Assembly: GCF_009765825.1 (NCBI RefSeq)
Contig: NZ_LMUR01000020.1
Span: forward strand, 257,894-321,893
Source of the DNA: Granulicella sp. L60
Lineage (GTDB): Bacteria; Acidobacteriota; Terriglobia; Terriglobales; Acidobacteriaceae
DNA length: 64,000 nt
Direction: 5' to 3'
Shown here: positions 53,178 through 61,668 of the stretch, piece by piece
How positions within the stretch are numbered: the stretch's first letter is position 1
How the letters are laid out: every line of letters begins with the position of its first letter
Program-made: the position numbers and the translations under genes
The notes under the pieces: model-generated
The model's database searches: none
What the model was told of the DNA's origin: nothing
What the model saw: the letters and a program-made list of their open reading frames with translations, nothing else

Positions 53178-53220
53178 ATAAAAAAGCAGTTGGCTGCAAA
53201 GAGTCGCAGCCAACTGCTTT
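53178..53220 (-). terminator. Rho-independent terminator (minus strand)
   Basis: The perfect 15-base stem AAAGCAGTTGGCTGC / GCAGCCAACTGCTTT (53183-53197 and 53206-53220) with an eight-base loop is followed on the minus strand by TTTTTATT. It begins six bases after the stop of the small secreted protein gene. Confidence 0.9.
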
Positions 53221-53225
53221 AGTAG

Positions 53226-53681
53226 TTACCGGGGGGCTGTGTTGAAGGCAAGCTGGATTGAGCTAGTAGGCTGTCTGTTGACCGCCTGCAGCGTCTCTTT
53301 CTCGGAGCGACTCTTCGAGCACTCGGCACCTTCCCGGTTTCCTGCGGTCCATACTTGCCGCAGATAGTATTTATCGCCGTAGCGAGCGAAGACAAGTTTT
53401 CCGCGTTCCGGCGCTTTAGAGACGAGGGTCGGATGTATCAATGCGTATCCGTTTGCCTTAGGACTGCGTAGTTGAAGAATGGTGCCGGATGGACGCTCGA
53501 TTCGATACACGCCGGCGGGCATATGCTGATCCCCGTTTTGAAAAGCGAAGGGGATAGTTACGCTGGCCACAGTTCCTTGACTCTGAGCTGCGGCAGACTG
53601 TGTTGAAATGAACGACCCCATCGTGAGGGCGCAAGCAACAAGACTGAAACTGAGCATGGAGGTAAACCGTGAGTTTTTCAT
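53226..53681 (-). CDS. Small secreted protein of Terriglobia type
   Basis: 151 residues from the ATG at 53681 with GGAG upstream; the frame is open to 53897 without support. A signal peptide covers about 1-31 (VACALTMGSFISTQSAAAQ). The mature part is a compact beta-rich domain: VTIPFAFQNGDQHMPAGVYRIER, then a basic DKYYLRQVW and a charged Cys-containing tail. Proteins with this pattern (PFxF, MPAGxYxI) are abundant in soil acidobacteria and have no assigned role. The strong terminator suggests good expression. Confidence 0.78.
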   Translation of the reverse strand: MKNSRFTSMLSFSLVACALTMGSFISTQSAAAQSQGTVASVTIPFAFQNGDQHMPAGVYRIERPSGTILQLRSPKANGYALIHPTLVSKAPERGKLVFARYGDKYYLRQVWTAGNREGAECSKSRSEKETLQAVNRQPTSSIQLAFNTAPR

Positions 53682-53902
53682 GACCTGATCTCCTTGTGGA
53701 GGGCAGCGTTCATAACCGCCTTCACTGGTTAAAGCGAGAAGCGCAGTTATTGGTGACATCACAGGTGAATTATTTTTATCGTCGCAGTTATAATTCCTGT
53801 TCTCGGTCCCAGAATGATCAGTAGTTTGTAATAAGACACGATTTTGAATGTAAGGCTGTAGCGCCACATCTATGCTCAGCCATGTGTTAATGGACAAGAA
53901 TG

Positions 53903-54558
53903 ATGGATAACATGGTGCAATCCACGGAGGAACTATTCGGAGTAGTCGCGGCTCGTGCCTGAGCAGAGGTCAGTGTTTTGGATCAGAGATGCCGGGAGAC
54001 GCCTGAGCTTCGGCGCTTGGTCCGGAGGATGCTTTTGCAGAACGAACTCCTCGGCAGCTTCCTCAATTCACCACGGTTTCTCTTTGATGGTGGATCGTCA
54101 TCGCACTCCACGACTTCTTCAGTTGGAATCGATCTCGCAGCTAGAAGGATGCTGCCCGCTCGCTGGATTATCTAGCGACACGTCCCGATATCGATAGTGG
54201 GAAACTCGCTTACCTGGGCGTCAGCATGGGTTCAGCAGAGGGCGTCATTATTACAACCTTGCTGCAGAATTAGACTAAAGACCGCCATCTTCTTCGATGG
54301 CGGCTATTTCCTTGACCAGCCATCTCCAGCCGACGATCAGGTCGACTTTGCACCACGCATGAAGGAGCCTGTCCTCATGGTAACGGGCGCTACGACTTCA
54401 CATTCTCCCTTGAGAGCGCGCAGAATTCACTCTTTGCGGCGCTAGGCACATCGGCGGAAGAGAGACACCACGTAGTGCTCGAGTCGCCTCACAACGTGAC
54501 AGAGCAACGCCGGCAGCTCACCAAAGTTGTCCTCGAGTGGATGGGCGATGGTCTTTAG
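53903..54558 (+). pseudogene. Collapsed Ser/Thr kinase - alpha/beta hydrolase fusion gene
   Basis: The ATG at 53903 starts MDNMVQSTEELFGVVAARA, the N-terminal module seen in the intact kinase at 47477. A stop follows, and after a frame change come TPELRRLVRRMLLQNELLGSFL and related residues of the same module. The kinase domain is missing. From about 54181 the sequence reads as the end of an alpha/beta hydrolase: LAYLGVSMGSAEGVI (nucleophile elbow), a TAG near 54273, then a second shift and the end HHVVLESPHNVTEQRRQL to the stop at 54558. Some acidobacterial kinases carry such a C-terminal hydrolase. About 80% of the gene is lost. Confidence 0.72.
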
Positions 54559-54613
54559 CCGTAAAGGTTGCACGGAAGGACTTGATATAGTCGATTTACA
54601 CCCACCTTCCTTT

Positions 54614-57040
54614 TCATTTTTCTGTGGTCTTTCCAACGATCGTTACGATGCTGTCGTCGGATGCGCTCCACGCTGCGGCACCGGTGTGCTGTAGCTTGCC
54701 AGCGGTGTCAGACCAATGCAAGTGAGTGATCTCACTCTTCCCGGACTCGTAATCGTAGGTATTTCCGTCGTCGCTGTAGAGCGTAAAGTCGCCATCGGCG
54801 CCAGGATAGACCTTTAGGTTTGCGATCGCCTGCTTCTCATTCGTGCTCTCGATCGCGGTTCCGAGAGGGAGGATCGAACCTGCGCGTACGAAGACAGGAA
54901 TCGTATCGATAGACGCGGTAACGGTCACATGCTGCCCTCCATGGAGACGCTCATTCGTCCAGAAGTTGTACCAATCGGTACCTGCTGGAAGATAGACGTC
55001 GCGGCTGGTTACACCCTGCTCGGTGACAGGCGCAATCAACAATGCCGGCCCAAACATATACTCATTGCCGATGGAAGCGGTGTTTGGATCGCTGCCAAAA
55101 TCCATAAACAGGCCGCGCATGAACGGCGCTCCCGTCTCATGCGAAAAATATCCAAGTGAATAGATGTAAGGCAGTAACTGATATCGCAGGCGCAGGTACT
55201 TTTCCAGGATAGGCTCTGCCTGCTTACCATAGGACCACACTTCGTTGAAATTGCGACTGCCGTGCGCTCGCATATTGGGTTGGAACGTCGCGTACTCAAA
55301 CCATCGTACATAGAGCTCTGGATAGTCATCGTAGTCGCGAACGTTATCGCGCGCATCGCTGGGATCGATCAGTGGCGGCCGTTCTGGCGTATGACTATTA
55401 GGAAGATACTGCCAGCCTCCAACATCCGTGCTCCAGTACGGCATGCCCGAGGCGACAAAGTTGATCCCCGTTGGCACCTGCCGTTTCAGCGTATCCCATG
55501 TGGGATAGATGTCGGAGGACCAGAAGATCGCCCCGTTATGCTGTACTCCGAGATAAGCATCGCGCGAAAGAATCAGAGCGCGTCTGTCTGTCAGATCACG
55601 CCGAAAGCCGTTGTATATCGCCTTCGTATGAAAGTAAGGATAGACATTAAAGAACTCCGTCCCGGGGCCAACGTGCAAATAGCTTCCGTTCGGCGGCAGG
55701 TCAGGCTCGGTCTCATCCGCCCAGAACGCATCGAAGCCTTTGCTGACGAAGTTTTCGCGTATCGCATTCCAATACCAGAGCGCAGCGTCCGGATTCGTTG
55801 TGTCGATATCGGAACCGGCACGATCGTAGGGCAGTCCGTTCGTTGGCGTGCCGTCGGCGAGATGCTCAAACCATCCGTTCTTGAGTAGCATGTCGTAGTA
55901 CCGGTCTTCCGGTACATAGCGCGGCCAGACACTGATCATGCTGCGAAAGCCAAGTTTATGCAGCTCGGCGTTCATGGCGGTGGGATCTGGCCAGAACTTT
56001 GGGTCAAGGTCCATCTGCCCCATCTTGGTAAAGTGGAACCAATCCACCACCATGACGTCCGCTGGCAGATGGCGTTCACGGTAGCCACGGGCCACATCTA
56101 GAACTTCCTTCTGCGAAGCGTAGCGCTGCTTACTCTGCATATAGCCATACGCAGACTTCGGCAGCATGGGAACACTACCGGTCAACAGGCGGTATCCCTC
56201 GTAGAGTTTGTCGTAGGTATCGCCGACGATGACAAAGAACGAGACGCGCTGACCGACTTGCGAGGTCCAGCGAGTCTGCTCGTTGAACGCGAAGTCCACA
56301 CGAGTCTTGGACGGATTATCCCACAGTAGCGCATAGCCTTTATTCGTAACTACAAAAGGTACACATACGCTAGGCCCCGCAGCTGCGGTGTAATCATGGG
56401 CGCATTCTACGGATCGTCCGCGAAGATCCAGAACACCCTGCTGGTTTTGACCCAGCCCATAGTAGTGCTCGTCGCTCCGAGCTGCGAACGTAGCGCCAAC
56501 CTCAAAAAAAGGATTATCTTCCGGACGCCGGTCATAGAGGACATCGGCGTTACCATCCTTATGGTTGGGGACAGCCATCTCCCATCCCTGCATATTCAGA
56601 ATCTGCTTGCCGGATGGAGTTTCCATCATCACGCCGACATGCGGAGTGGAACCGTTGAAGTATTTGGCTATATCCGACTCTGTGCCCGAAGAACTTCTGT
56701 GAGCGTCAGGTGAGATGCGGACGACCATCTGATCGGAGCGGAAGGTATCGCCATCCGTCGTGCTCGCCTGTGTCCATCCATTTGCGGCGGCCTTCGCGGT
56801 GATGCCAACTCCGGGAAGCTTCATAGCAGAGTCCTTATCCAGGCTCATGGTTACACGCACGATGTTGGGCGCATACGCCTCGACCACCACGGTTGCCTTG
56901 CCGCGCGTGAACACAGCCTGCTGCGCGATGGCTGTACAGCAGGTGAAAAAAATCACTGCGGACAAGACCGCTGTGCGTCCTGAAATAGTGCGGCGGTTCG
57001 AAAGATACATGCAGTGTGATCTCCGGAAGCTGGTTTTCAT
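54614..57040 (-). CDS. GH31 glycoside hydrolase (alpha-glucosidase/alpha-xylosidase)
   Basis: 808 residues. A signal peptide covers about 18-40 (after a basic N-terminus). The GH31 barrel has the nucleophile Asp442 in AFWADETEPD and the acid/base Asp in FWSSDIYPTW. GMPYWSTDVGGW and YSDDGNTYDYESG (C-terminal beta domain) also fit. The pairing with a GH3 enzyme suggests a xyloglucan- or alpha-xyloside/alpha-glucan-degrading role; the family alone does not settle specificity. Its ATG overlaps the GH3 stop by four bases (ATGA), so the two enzymes are co-translated. Confidence 0.93.
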   Translation of the reverse strand: MKTSFRRSHCMYLSNRRTISGRTAVLSAVIFFTCCTAIAQQAVFTRGKATVVVEAYAPNIVRVTMSLDKDSAMKLPGVGITAKAAANGWTQASTTDGDTFRSDQMVVRISPDAHRSSSGTESDIAKYFNGSTPHVGVMMETPSGKQILNMQGWEMAVPNHKDGNADVLYDRRPEDNPFFEVGATFAARSDEHYYGLGQNQQGVLDLRGRSVECAHDYTAAAGPSVCVPFVVTNKGYALLWDNPSKTRVDFAFNEQTRWTSQVGQRVSFFVIVGDTYDKLYEGYRLLTGSVPMLPKSAYGYMQSKQRYASQKEVLDVARGYRERHLPADVMVVDWFHFTKMGQMDLDPKFWPDPTAMNAELHKLGFRSMISVWPRYVPEDRYYDMLLKNGWFEHLADGTPTNGLPYDRAGSDIDTTNPDAALWYWNAIRENFVSKGFDAFWADETEPDLPPNGSYLHVGPGTEFFNVYPYFHTKAIYNGFRRDLTDRRALILSRDAYLGVQHNGAIFWSSDIYPTWDTLKRQVPTGINFVASGMPYWSTDVGGWQYLPNSHTPERPPLIDPSDARDNVRDYDDYPELYVRWFEYATFQPNMRAHGSRNFNEVWSYGKQAEPILEKYLRLRYQLLPYIYSLGYFSHETGAPFMRGLFMDFGSDPNTASIGNEYMFGPALLIAPVTEQGVTSRDVYLPAGTDWYNFWTNERLHGGQHVTVTASIDTIPVFVRAGSILPLGTAIESTNEKQAIANLKVYPGADGDFTLYSDDGNTYDYESGKSEITHLHWSDTAGKLQHTGAAAWSASDDSIVTIVGKTTEK

Positions 57041-59250
57041 GGTTGTACCGAAAGTGCCTTGCGAAGGCGTATATCGGACGACGAGGTACCTGCGCGGACC
57101 TCGATTCTGTCCCGCTCTACGATGAAGCGATGAGCAGTATCGTTCCAGTACGCAAGGTTTGCGACTGGAATCTCAAATAGCAAAGTCTGCTTCTCTCCGG
57201 CGCGAAGCGACACACGACGAAATGCCTTCAACTCTTCTCTAGGACGAGATACGATCGAGTTTTCATGTGACACATAGAGTTGCACGACTTCGTCTCCATC
57301 GCGATGCCCCGTGTTTTCCACCGTCAACTGCACTTGGATAGACCCTTCCTTTTGTGCAACGACAAGGCTGCTGTATGCAAAGCTCGTATAGCTGAGGCCG
57401 AAGCCGAAGGGGTACAGGGGCTCTTCTTTAGAGTAGAGATAGGTTCGGCCATGATGCAAATCATAGTCCATCATGGGTGGAAGCTGCTCCAGAGATGCGG
57501 GCCACGTCTGCGTCAGCCGTCCCGCAGGGTTGTAGTCGCCGAAGAGCACATCGGCTAGCGCGTTGCCCTGTTCTTCACTGTTATGCGTCATCTCCAGAAT
57601 TGCCGGCGCGTGTTGCTGGGTCCACGTAGTCATAAATGGAAAGTTCGTCTGTAGCACCACAATCGTCCGAGGATTCGCCGTAAGCACAGCCTTCACTAGC
57701 GACTCGTCAGACAGCGTCAGGCTCTTGCGGTCGATCGCCTCCTTCCCCTCGCTGGGTAGTGCGCATTGATTCCAGCCTGCATTACACGTGGGGTGGTTTC
57801 CGACGATGACGATTGCGACCTCTGAGCGCGCCGCCAACGCCGCCGCAGCTACTTCGTCCTTGCCTCCGTCGAAGACCACAGAAGCTCCCGCAGCCCTGCG
57901 CTGAACTCCTTCGAAGGGTGTCACTGCGGAAGGAGGTGTGCCGCTGTACCAATCCAGAGCCACCGTATTGGCCCACGGACCGATGACGGCGATCGACTTA
58001 ATCTGCGCAGCATTCAGCGGTAGAGTTTCCTTTTCATCTTTGAGCAATACAATCGACTCGTCGGTCACGCGTCGCGCCAGCTTCCGCGGAGCATCGTCGT
58101 TCCATGGATCGCCATGCGCCTGATCTACGACACCGATACGAGAGTATGGCGAGTTCTCTGCGGGATCCAAAAATCCTAAATGCCACATCACGCGATAGAC
58201 ACCGCGCAGATTGCGATCGATGTCTGCCTCAGTAATGAGCTTCTGCTCGAGCGCACCGCGCACAGGCTGTTGATAGTCGTCGAGAAACTGGTTGATCCCA
58301 GCGTGAATCGCGGCGGCGGCAGCCTCCGGAAGAGTCGCATACGCGTGGTGAAGCTTGACCATATTCGTCAACGCCCCCGCATCAGTACAGATAATGCCGT
58401 CCAGATGCCACTCTCCCATCACCACCTCGCGCAGTACAGGATTGGCCGTCATCGGAACACCGTTCCATGCGTTATAAGAGGTCATCATCGCATCGGCGTG
58501 ACCATCTTCAATAGCCATGCGAAAGGGAACGGCGTAGTACTCGTGAAAGAGCCGCGTGTCGAAGTTCGAAGACGATCCGCCACGTCCGTCCTCGTTGCTG
58601 TTGGCCAGAAAATGCTTTAGCAGCGACGCTGTCATCCAGACATGCGGATCGTCTCCCTGCAGCCCGCTGGCATACGCGGTAGATAGTGTGCCGACTAGAA
58701 ACGGATCTTCTCCATAACTCTCTTCACTCCGGCCCCAGCGCGGATCGCGGCTGAGATCCGCATTAGGGGCCCGCACCACCAGGCCGCCGCGATGATACTT
58801 AGCGAAGGCGAAGCGAGTTTCGTAAGCTTCCTGGGCCGCAGCCTGCTCCAGAATCGCCGGATCCCACGTCTGCCCAAGACCGCGTGACTGGGGAAACTGC
58901 GTCGTAGGAATGACCGCTTGATTGCGCCCCTCCCAATGCCCTGGACCACCCAGAGCCAGCCCATGCAAACCCTCCACGTGATTCGTGCCTGCAATGCCCA
59001 GTCGCGGCACAGACGGGTCCGTGCTCAGCGCGTGAATCTTCTCATCCAGCGTCATTCGTGCGAGCAGATCGGTGATGCGCATCTCCGGATCGGCGCGAGT
59101 ATCCTGGTAGATAGAAGTTGCTGGCTTCTCTTGCGCGCCGGCCGCATAGCCAACCGGCATGAGGCACAGCAGCAGAAGGGAAGTAGACAACCGCTTTATG
59201 CGCGGTGCACGTTTGGAACTGCTGAAGAGATGAGATTTCTGGGCCGACAT
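57037..59250 (-). CDS. GH3 beta-glucosidase/beta-xylosidase
   Basis: 737 residues. A signal peptide covers about 20-40 (LLLLCLMPVGYAAGAQ). The N-terminal barrel carries RAPNADLSRDPRWGRSEESYGED and the nucleophile Asp in DGIICTDAGAL near 290. The (alpha/beta)6 domain and a C-terminal fibronectin-III-like domain with FGFGLSYTSFAYSSL follow. It hydrolyses beta-linked gluco- or xylo-oligosaccharides outside the cytoplasm. It is the first gene of the unit with GH31. Upstream lies a TonB receptor fragment on the same strand, so the three probably once formed a glycan uptake and degradation locus. Confidence 0.94.
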   Translation of the reverse strand: MSAQKSHLFSSSKRAPRIKRLSTSLLLLCLMPVGYAAGAQEKPATSIYQDTRADPEMRITDLLARMTLDEKIHALSTDPSVPRLGIAGTNHVEGLHGLALGGPGHWEGRNQAVIPTTQFPQSRGLGQTWDPAILEQAAAQEAYETRFAFAKYHRGGLVVRAPNADLSRDPRWGRSEESYGEDPFLVGTLSTAYASGLQGDDPHVWMTASLLKHFLANSNEDGRGGSSSNFDTRLFHEYYAVPFRMAIEDGHADAMMTSYNAWNGVPMTANPVLREVVMGEWHLDGIICTDAGALTNMVKLHHAYATLPEAAAAAIHAGINQFLDDYQQPVRGALEQKLITEADIDRNLRGVYRVMWHLGFLDPAENSPYSRIGVVDQAHGDPWNDDAPRKLARRVTDESIVLLKDEKETLPLNAAQIKSIAVIGPWANTVALDWYSGTPPSAVTPFEGVQRRAAGASVVFDGGKDEVAAAALAARSEVAIVIVGNHPTCNAGWNQCALPSEGKEAIDRKSLTLSDESLVKAVLTANPRTIVVLQTNFPFMTTWTQQHAPAILEMTHNSEEQGNALADVLFGDYNPAGRLTQTWPASLEQLPPMMDYDLHHGRTYLYSKEEPLYPFGFGLSYTSFAYSSLVVAQKEGSIQVQLTVENTGHRDGDEVVQLYVSHENSIVSRPREELKAFRRVSLRAGEKQTLLFEIPVANLAYWNDTAHRFIVERDRIEVRAGTSSSDIRLRKALSVQP

Positions 59251-59490
59251 CGAGCAGTTCTCCTAAGGTTAGGGAAAGATCATACAAGCACCGCCCTCTG
59301 TGGAGCGTAAAACTATGGTGAAGCTAGTCTGATGCTGTAAGAAACACTAACGCTGCAGTAACCCACTGTGTGCGCAATTCAGATCAACAACAGCGCGTAG
59401 ATCCGCGAATACAGTCGAACGCAGGACGATTCACGGAATACGAATTAAAGATCACCACGTATCACCCGGAGACCTTTCAAGTGAAGAACA

Positions 59491-59516
59491 CACGGCGGTC
59501 GAATCCGCCCGCCGTG
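59491..59516 (-). terminator. Terminator-like hairpin after the TonB receptor fragment
   Basis: CACGGCGG and CCGCCGTG form an eight-base GC-rich stem with a ten-base loop, about ten bases past the stop; on the minus strand TGTTCTTC follows. Confidence 0.6.
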
Positions 59517-59524
59517 CGCCTTGG

Positions 59525-60430
59525 TTAGAAGCTGTACTTCAGTGATAACTCGAACACTCTCGCGCTTCCGGACTTGCTATCCATGGTGTCCCACGTATAT
59601 CCCGCAGGCAACCCGGAGGCTACATTGGGAGTGAAAGACGCGCTGTTGGCAGTTGCGTATTTGAGCGTGATGTCGTTGCTTGTGCTGAATCCCCACAACG
59701 GATGATTCAGGAAGTTGAATGCCGATGCGCGGAACTGCACCTTCTGCCGCTCGGTGATGCCAAAGCTCTTGTAGATCGTCAGGTCGGAGTTGTTGTAGGA
59801 AGGGCCGCTGAGATAAGAAAACTGCCGCATTCCCTGGCTGCCCACAACAGGCGCGCTGAAGCAGTAGAGATTCAACAGCTGCTGCGCATGCAATTTGCTT
59901 CTTGGATTACAGGCCGCAATCGGTAGTATCTCGTTTACATAGGTCCCGAAGTATGTATTTGAGGTAAGAGACTCGTTGGTCGTTGTGTTAGGAATGGTCA
60001 GACCAAGGTTTTGCGTATCCTGTGCCTGCAGATTGCCGCCGGACTGCCAGGTTGTTACACCGGAGACGGTCCAGCCATTGGCAGCGCCGCCAATCACCTT
60101 ATGATCGCCATGGTAGACGTTCCCTATGTCATACGCGTAGGAAGTATTGATCACCTGCGGACGATCGATGTTGAGAACGCCGTAGTTGCCATGCACCGTG
60201 AAGGCATCGACGGTGCTATTGATAATGCCGAGAGCCTTCGACCAGGTGTAATTGAGGTTGAACGACAAGCGGCCCGCCTGTTTCAACCACGCGATCTGGA
60301 GACCGTTGTAGTTGGAGTAGCCGACGTGTTCGTTCACCGTAATGGAGTTCGAACCATAAGCGGACTGATACGGATAATAATCCTGAATCTTATAGGTGGA
60401 AGCATTGTCAGGATCGGCTGGAGCAGCTGC
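59525..60430 (-). pseudogene. TonB-dependent (Oar-like) receptor, C-terminal fragment
   Basis: About 300 residues of outer-membrane barrel strands: YNGLQIAWLKQAGRLSFNLNYTWSKALG, GWTVSGVTTWQSGGNLQ, RQKVQFRASAFNFLNHPLWG (a hallmark of acidobacterial Oar-like receptors) and a terminal Phe (LSLKYSF) needed for BAM assembly. Intact members are 1,000-1,200 residues with a carboxypeptidase-like domain and plug. Everything before about KIQDYYPYQSAYG is missing, along with signal peptide and promoter. The fragment ends at about 60420-60435, exactly where a regulator fragment on the other strand begins. Confidence 0.8.
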
Positions 60431-60434
60431 GCCC

Positions 60435-61614
60435 GTCACCCTCGCCGGCGAGGATCATCTACTCCGCGAGCGTGTCATCGGCTCAGAGGTCTTCGGCCGA
60501 CGCCCTGACTATGAGCCCGGCGAAGATCCGGTGGTTCGTCTTCGCGCAGCGGAGGTCCGAAAGCGTCTCGCGCAATTCCATCAATCGGCGATCGAAGCGC
60601 CGGAGATCCACATCGACATCCCACCCGGCTGCTACCGGGCTACGTTTCGAAGAAGCGACGTCTCCCACGCGTCCCCACACGAGGCCGAACCGGCAGCTCG
60701 TGCGATGGAATCAGAGCCGCAGCCATTTACCTTCACGCCCGACCAGGGCGCCAACCCTCCCGCAGCGATCTCCCCCACTGGCTTCAGGAATCGCACCCGG
60801 TTGATAGGCGCTGCAATCGCGTTCATCCTTGTCGAGGCCGTTGTCGTCCTTGCTTAGACCTCCTCGGAGGGAGCACAGGCCTCGCGATTCCGGACGTTTT
60901 GGAGCCCGTGGACAACTAGCTCCAAACCAGTCATCATCGCCATCGGAAGCAACGCCGTCTATCGGCTCTCCGATAGCATGAACGATCAGTTTGCCAAAGA
61001 CCATCATCTCGAGATGGACGGCGAAGAGTTCTTCGTGCCCCTTGCTCCGGACGCCTCTATTCGGGGCAACGATCTCGTGCCTGCCGAAAATAGCTTTGTT
61101 GCCTTGGGTGACGTCGCGGCTGTATCCAACATGGTCGCTAACCTGACCCGTCAGAAGCAAAACTTTCAGGAGCGCTTTCCCAACGACATCTCGTTTGCGG
61201 AACTCCGCAACAGTCCGTCTATTCTCGTCGGCGGCTTTAATAATCCCATGACGATGGAGCTGACCAGGAACCTGCGCTTCGTGTTGCGTGTGCGTAACGA
61301 GATCGATGATCTTCAGGACGCCAACCGTCGATGGCTGCTTCACGCCTCGGCAGACTCCCACGACACGGAAGACTACGCAATCATTACCAGGCTGATTCAG
61401 AGACCTGGCGACGCTCCAGTCCTAAGCGTCGCTGGAATGGGGCAGAACGGTACGCTGGCTGCCACGGACTTCGTCTGCGTCCTGTCGCGATCTCGGAGAT
61501 GACACGCCGTCTCCCGAAAGACTGGGTAAGTCGAAATCTTCAACTCGTCCTTCACGTCAAGCTCGTAGACTTCAAGCCGGCATCGACTGAAGTGATCGCA
61601 GTGCACACCGGTAG
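60435..61614 (+). pseudogene. Truncated membrane regulator of the acidobacterial winged-helix/cyclase-like group
   Basis: Recognisable sequence begins abruptly (EDHLLRERVIGSEVFGRRPD, then EDPVVRLRAAEVRKRLAQF, IHIDIPPGCYRATF), lacking the usual N-terminal part of about 25-60 residues and any good start. A membrane helix follows (LIGAAIAFILVEAVVVL), then TAG at 60855. The same frame continues (FRTFWSPWTTSSKPVIIAIG to GTLAATDFVC) as the periplasmic domain. Near 61485 a shift moves the end (AISEMTRRLPKDWVSRNLQL to VIAVHT) to another frame. So it is truncated, stopped and frameshifted. Intact relatives probably regulate neighbouring receptor genes. Confidence 0.75.
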
Positions 61615-61668
61615 AGAGAACAGAATCCAACCCGCACATCACTGTGAGCGTCATGGAAGAGCAACAGC

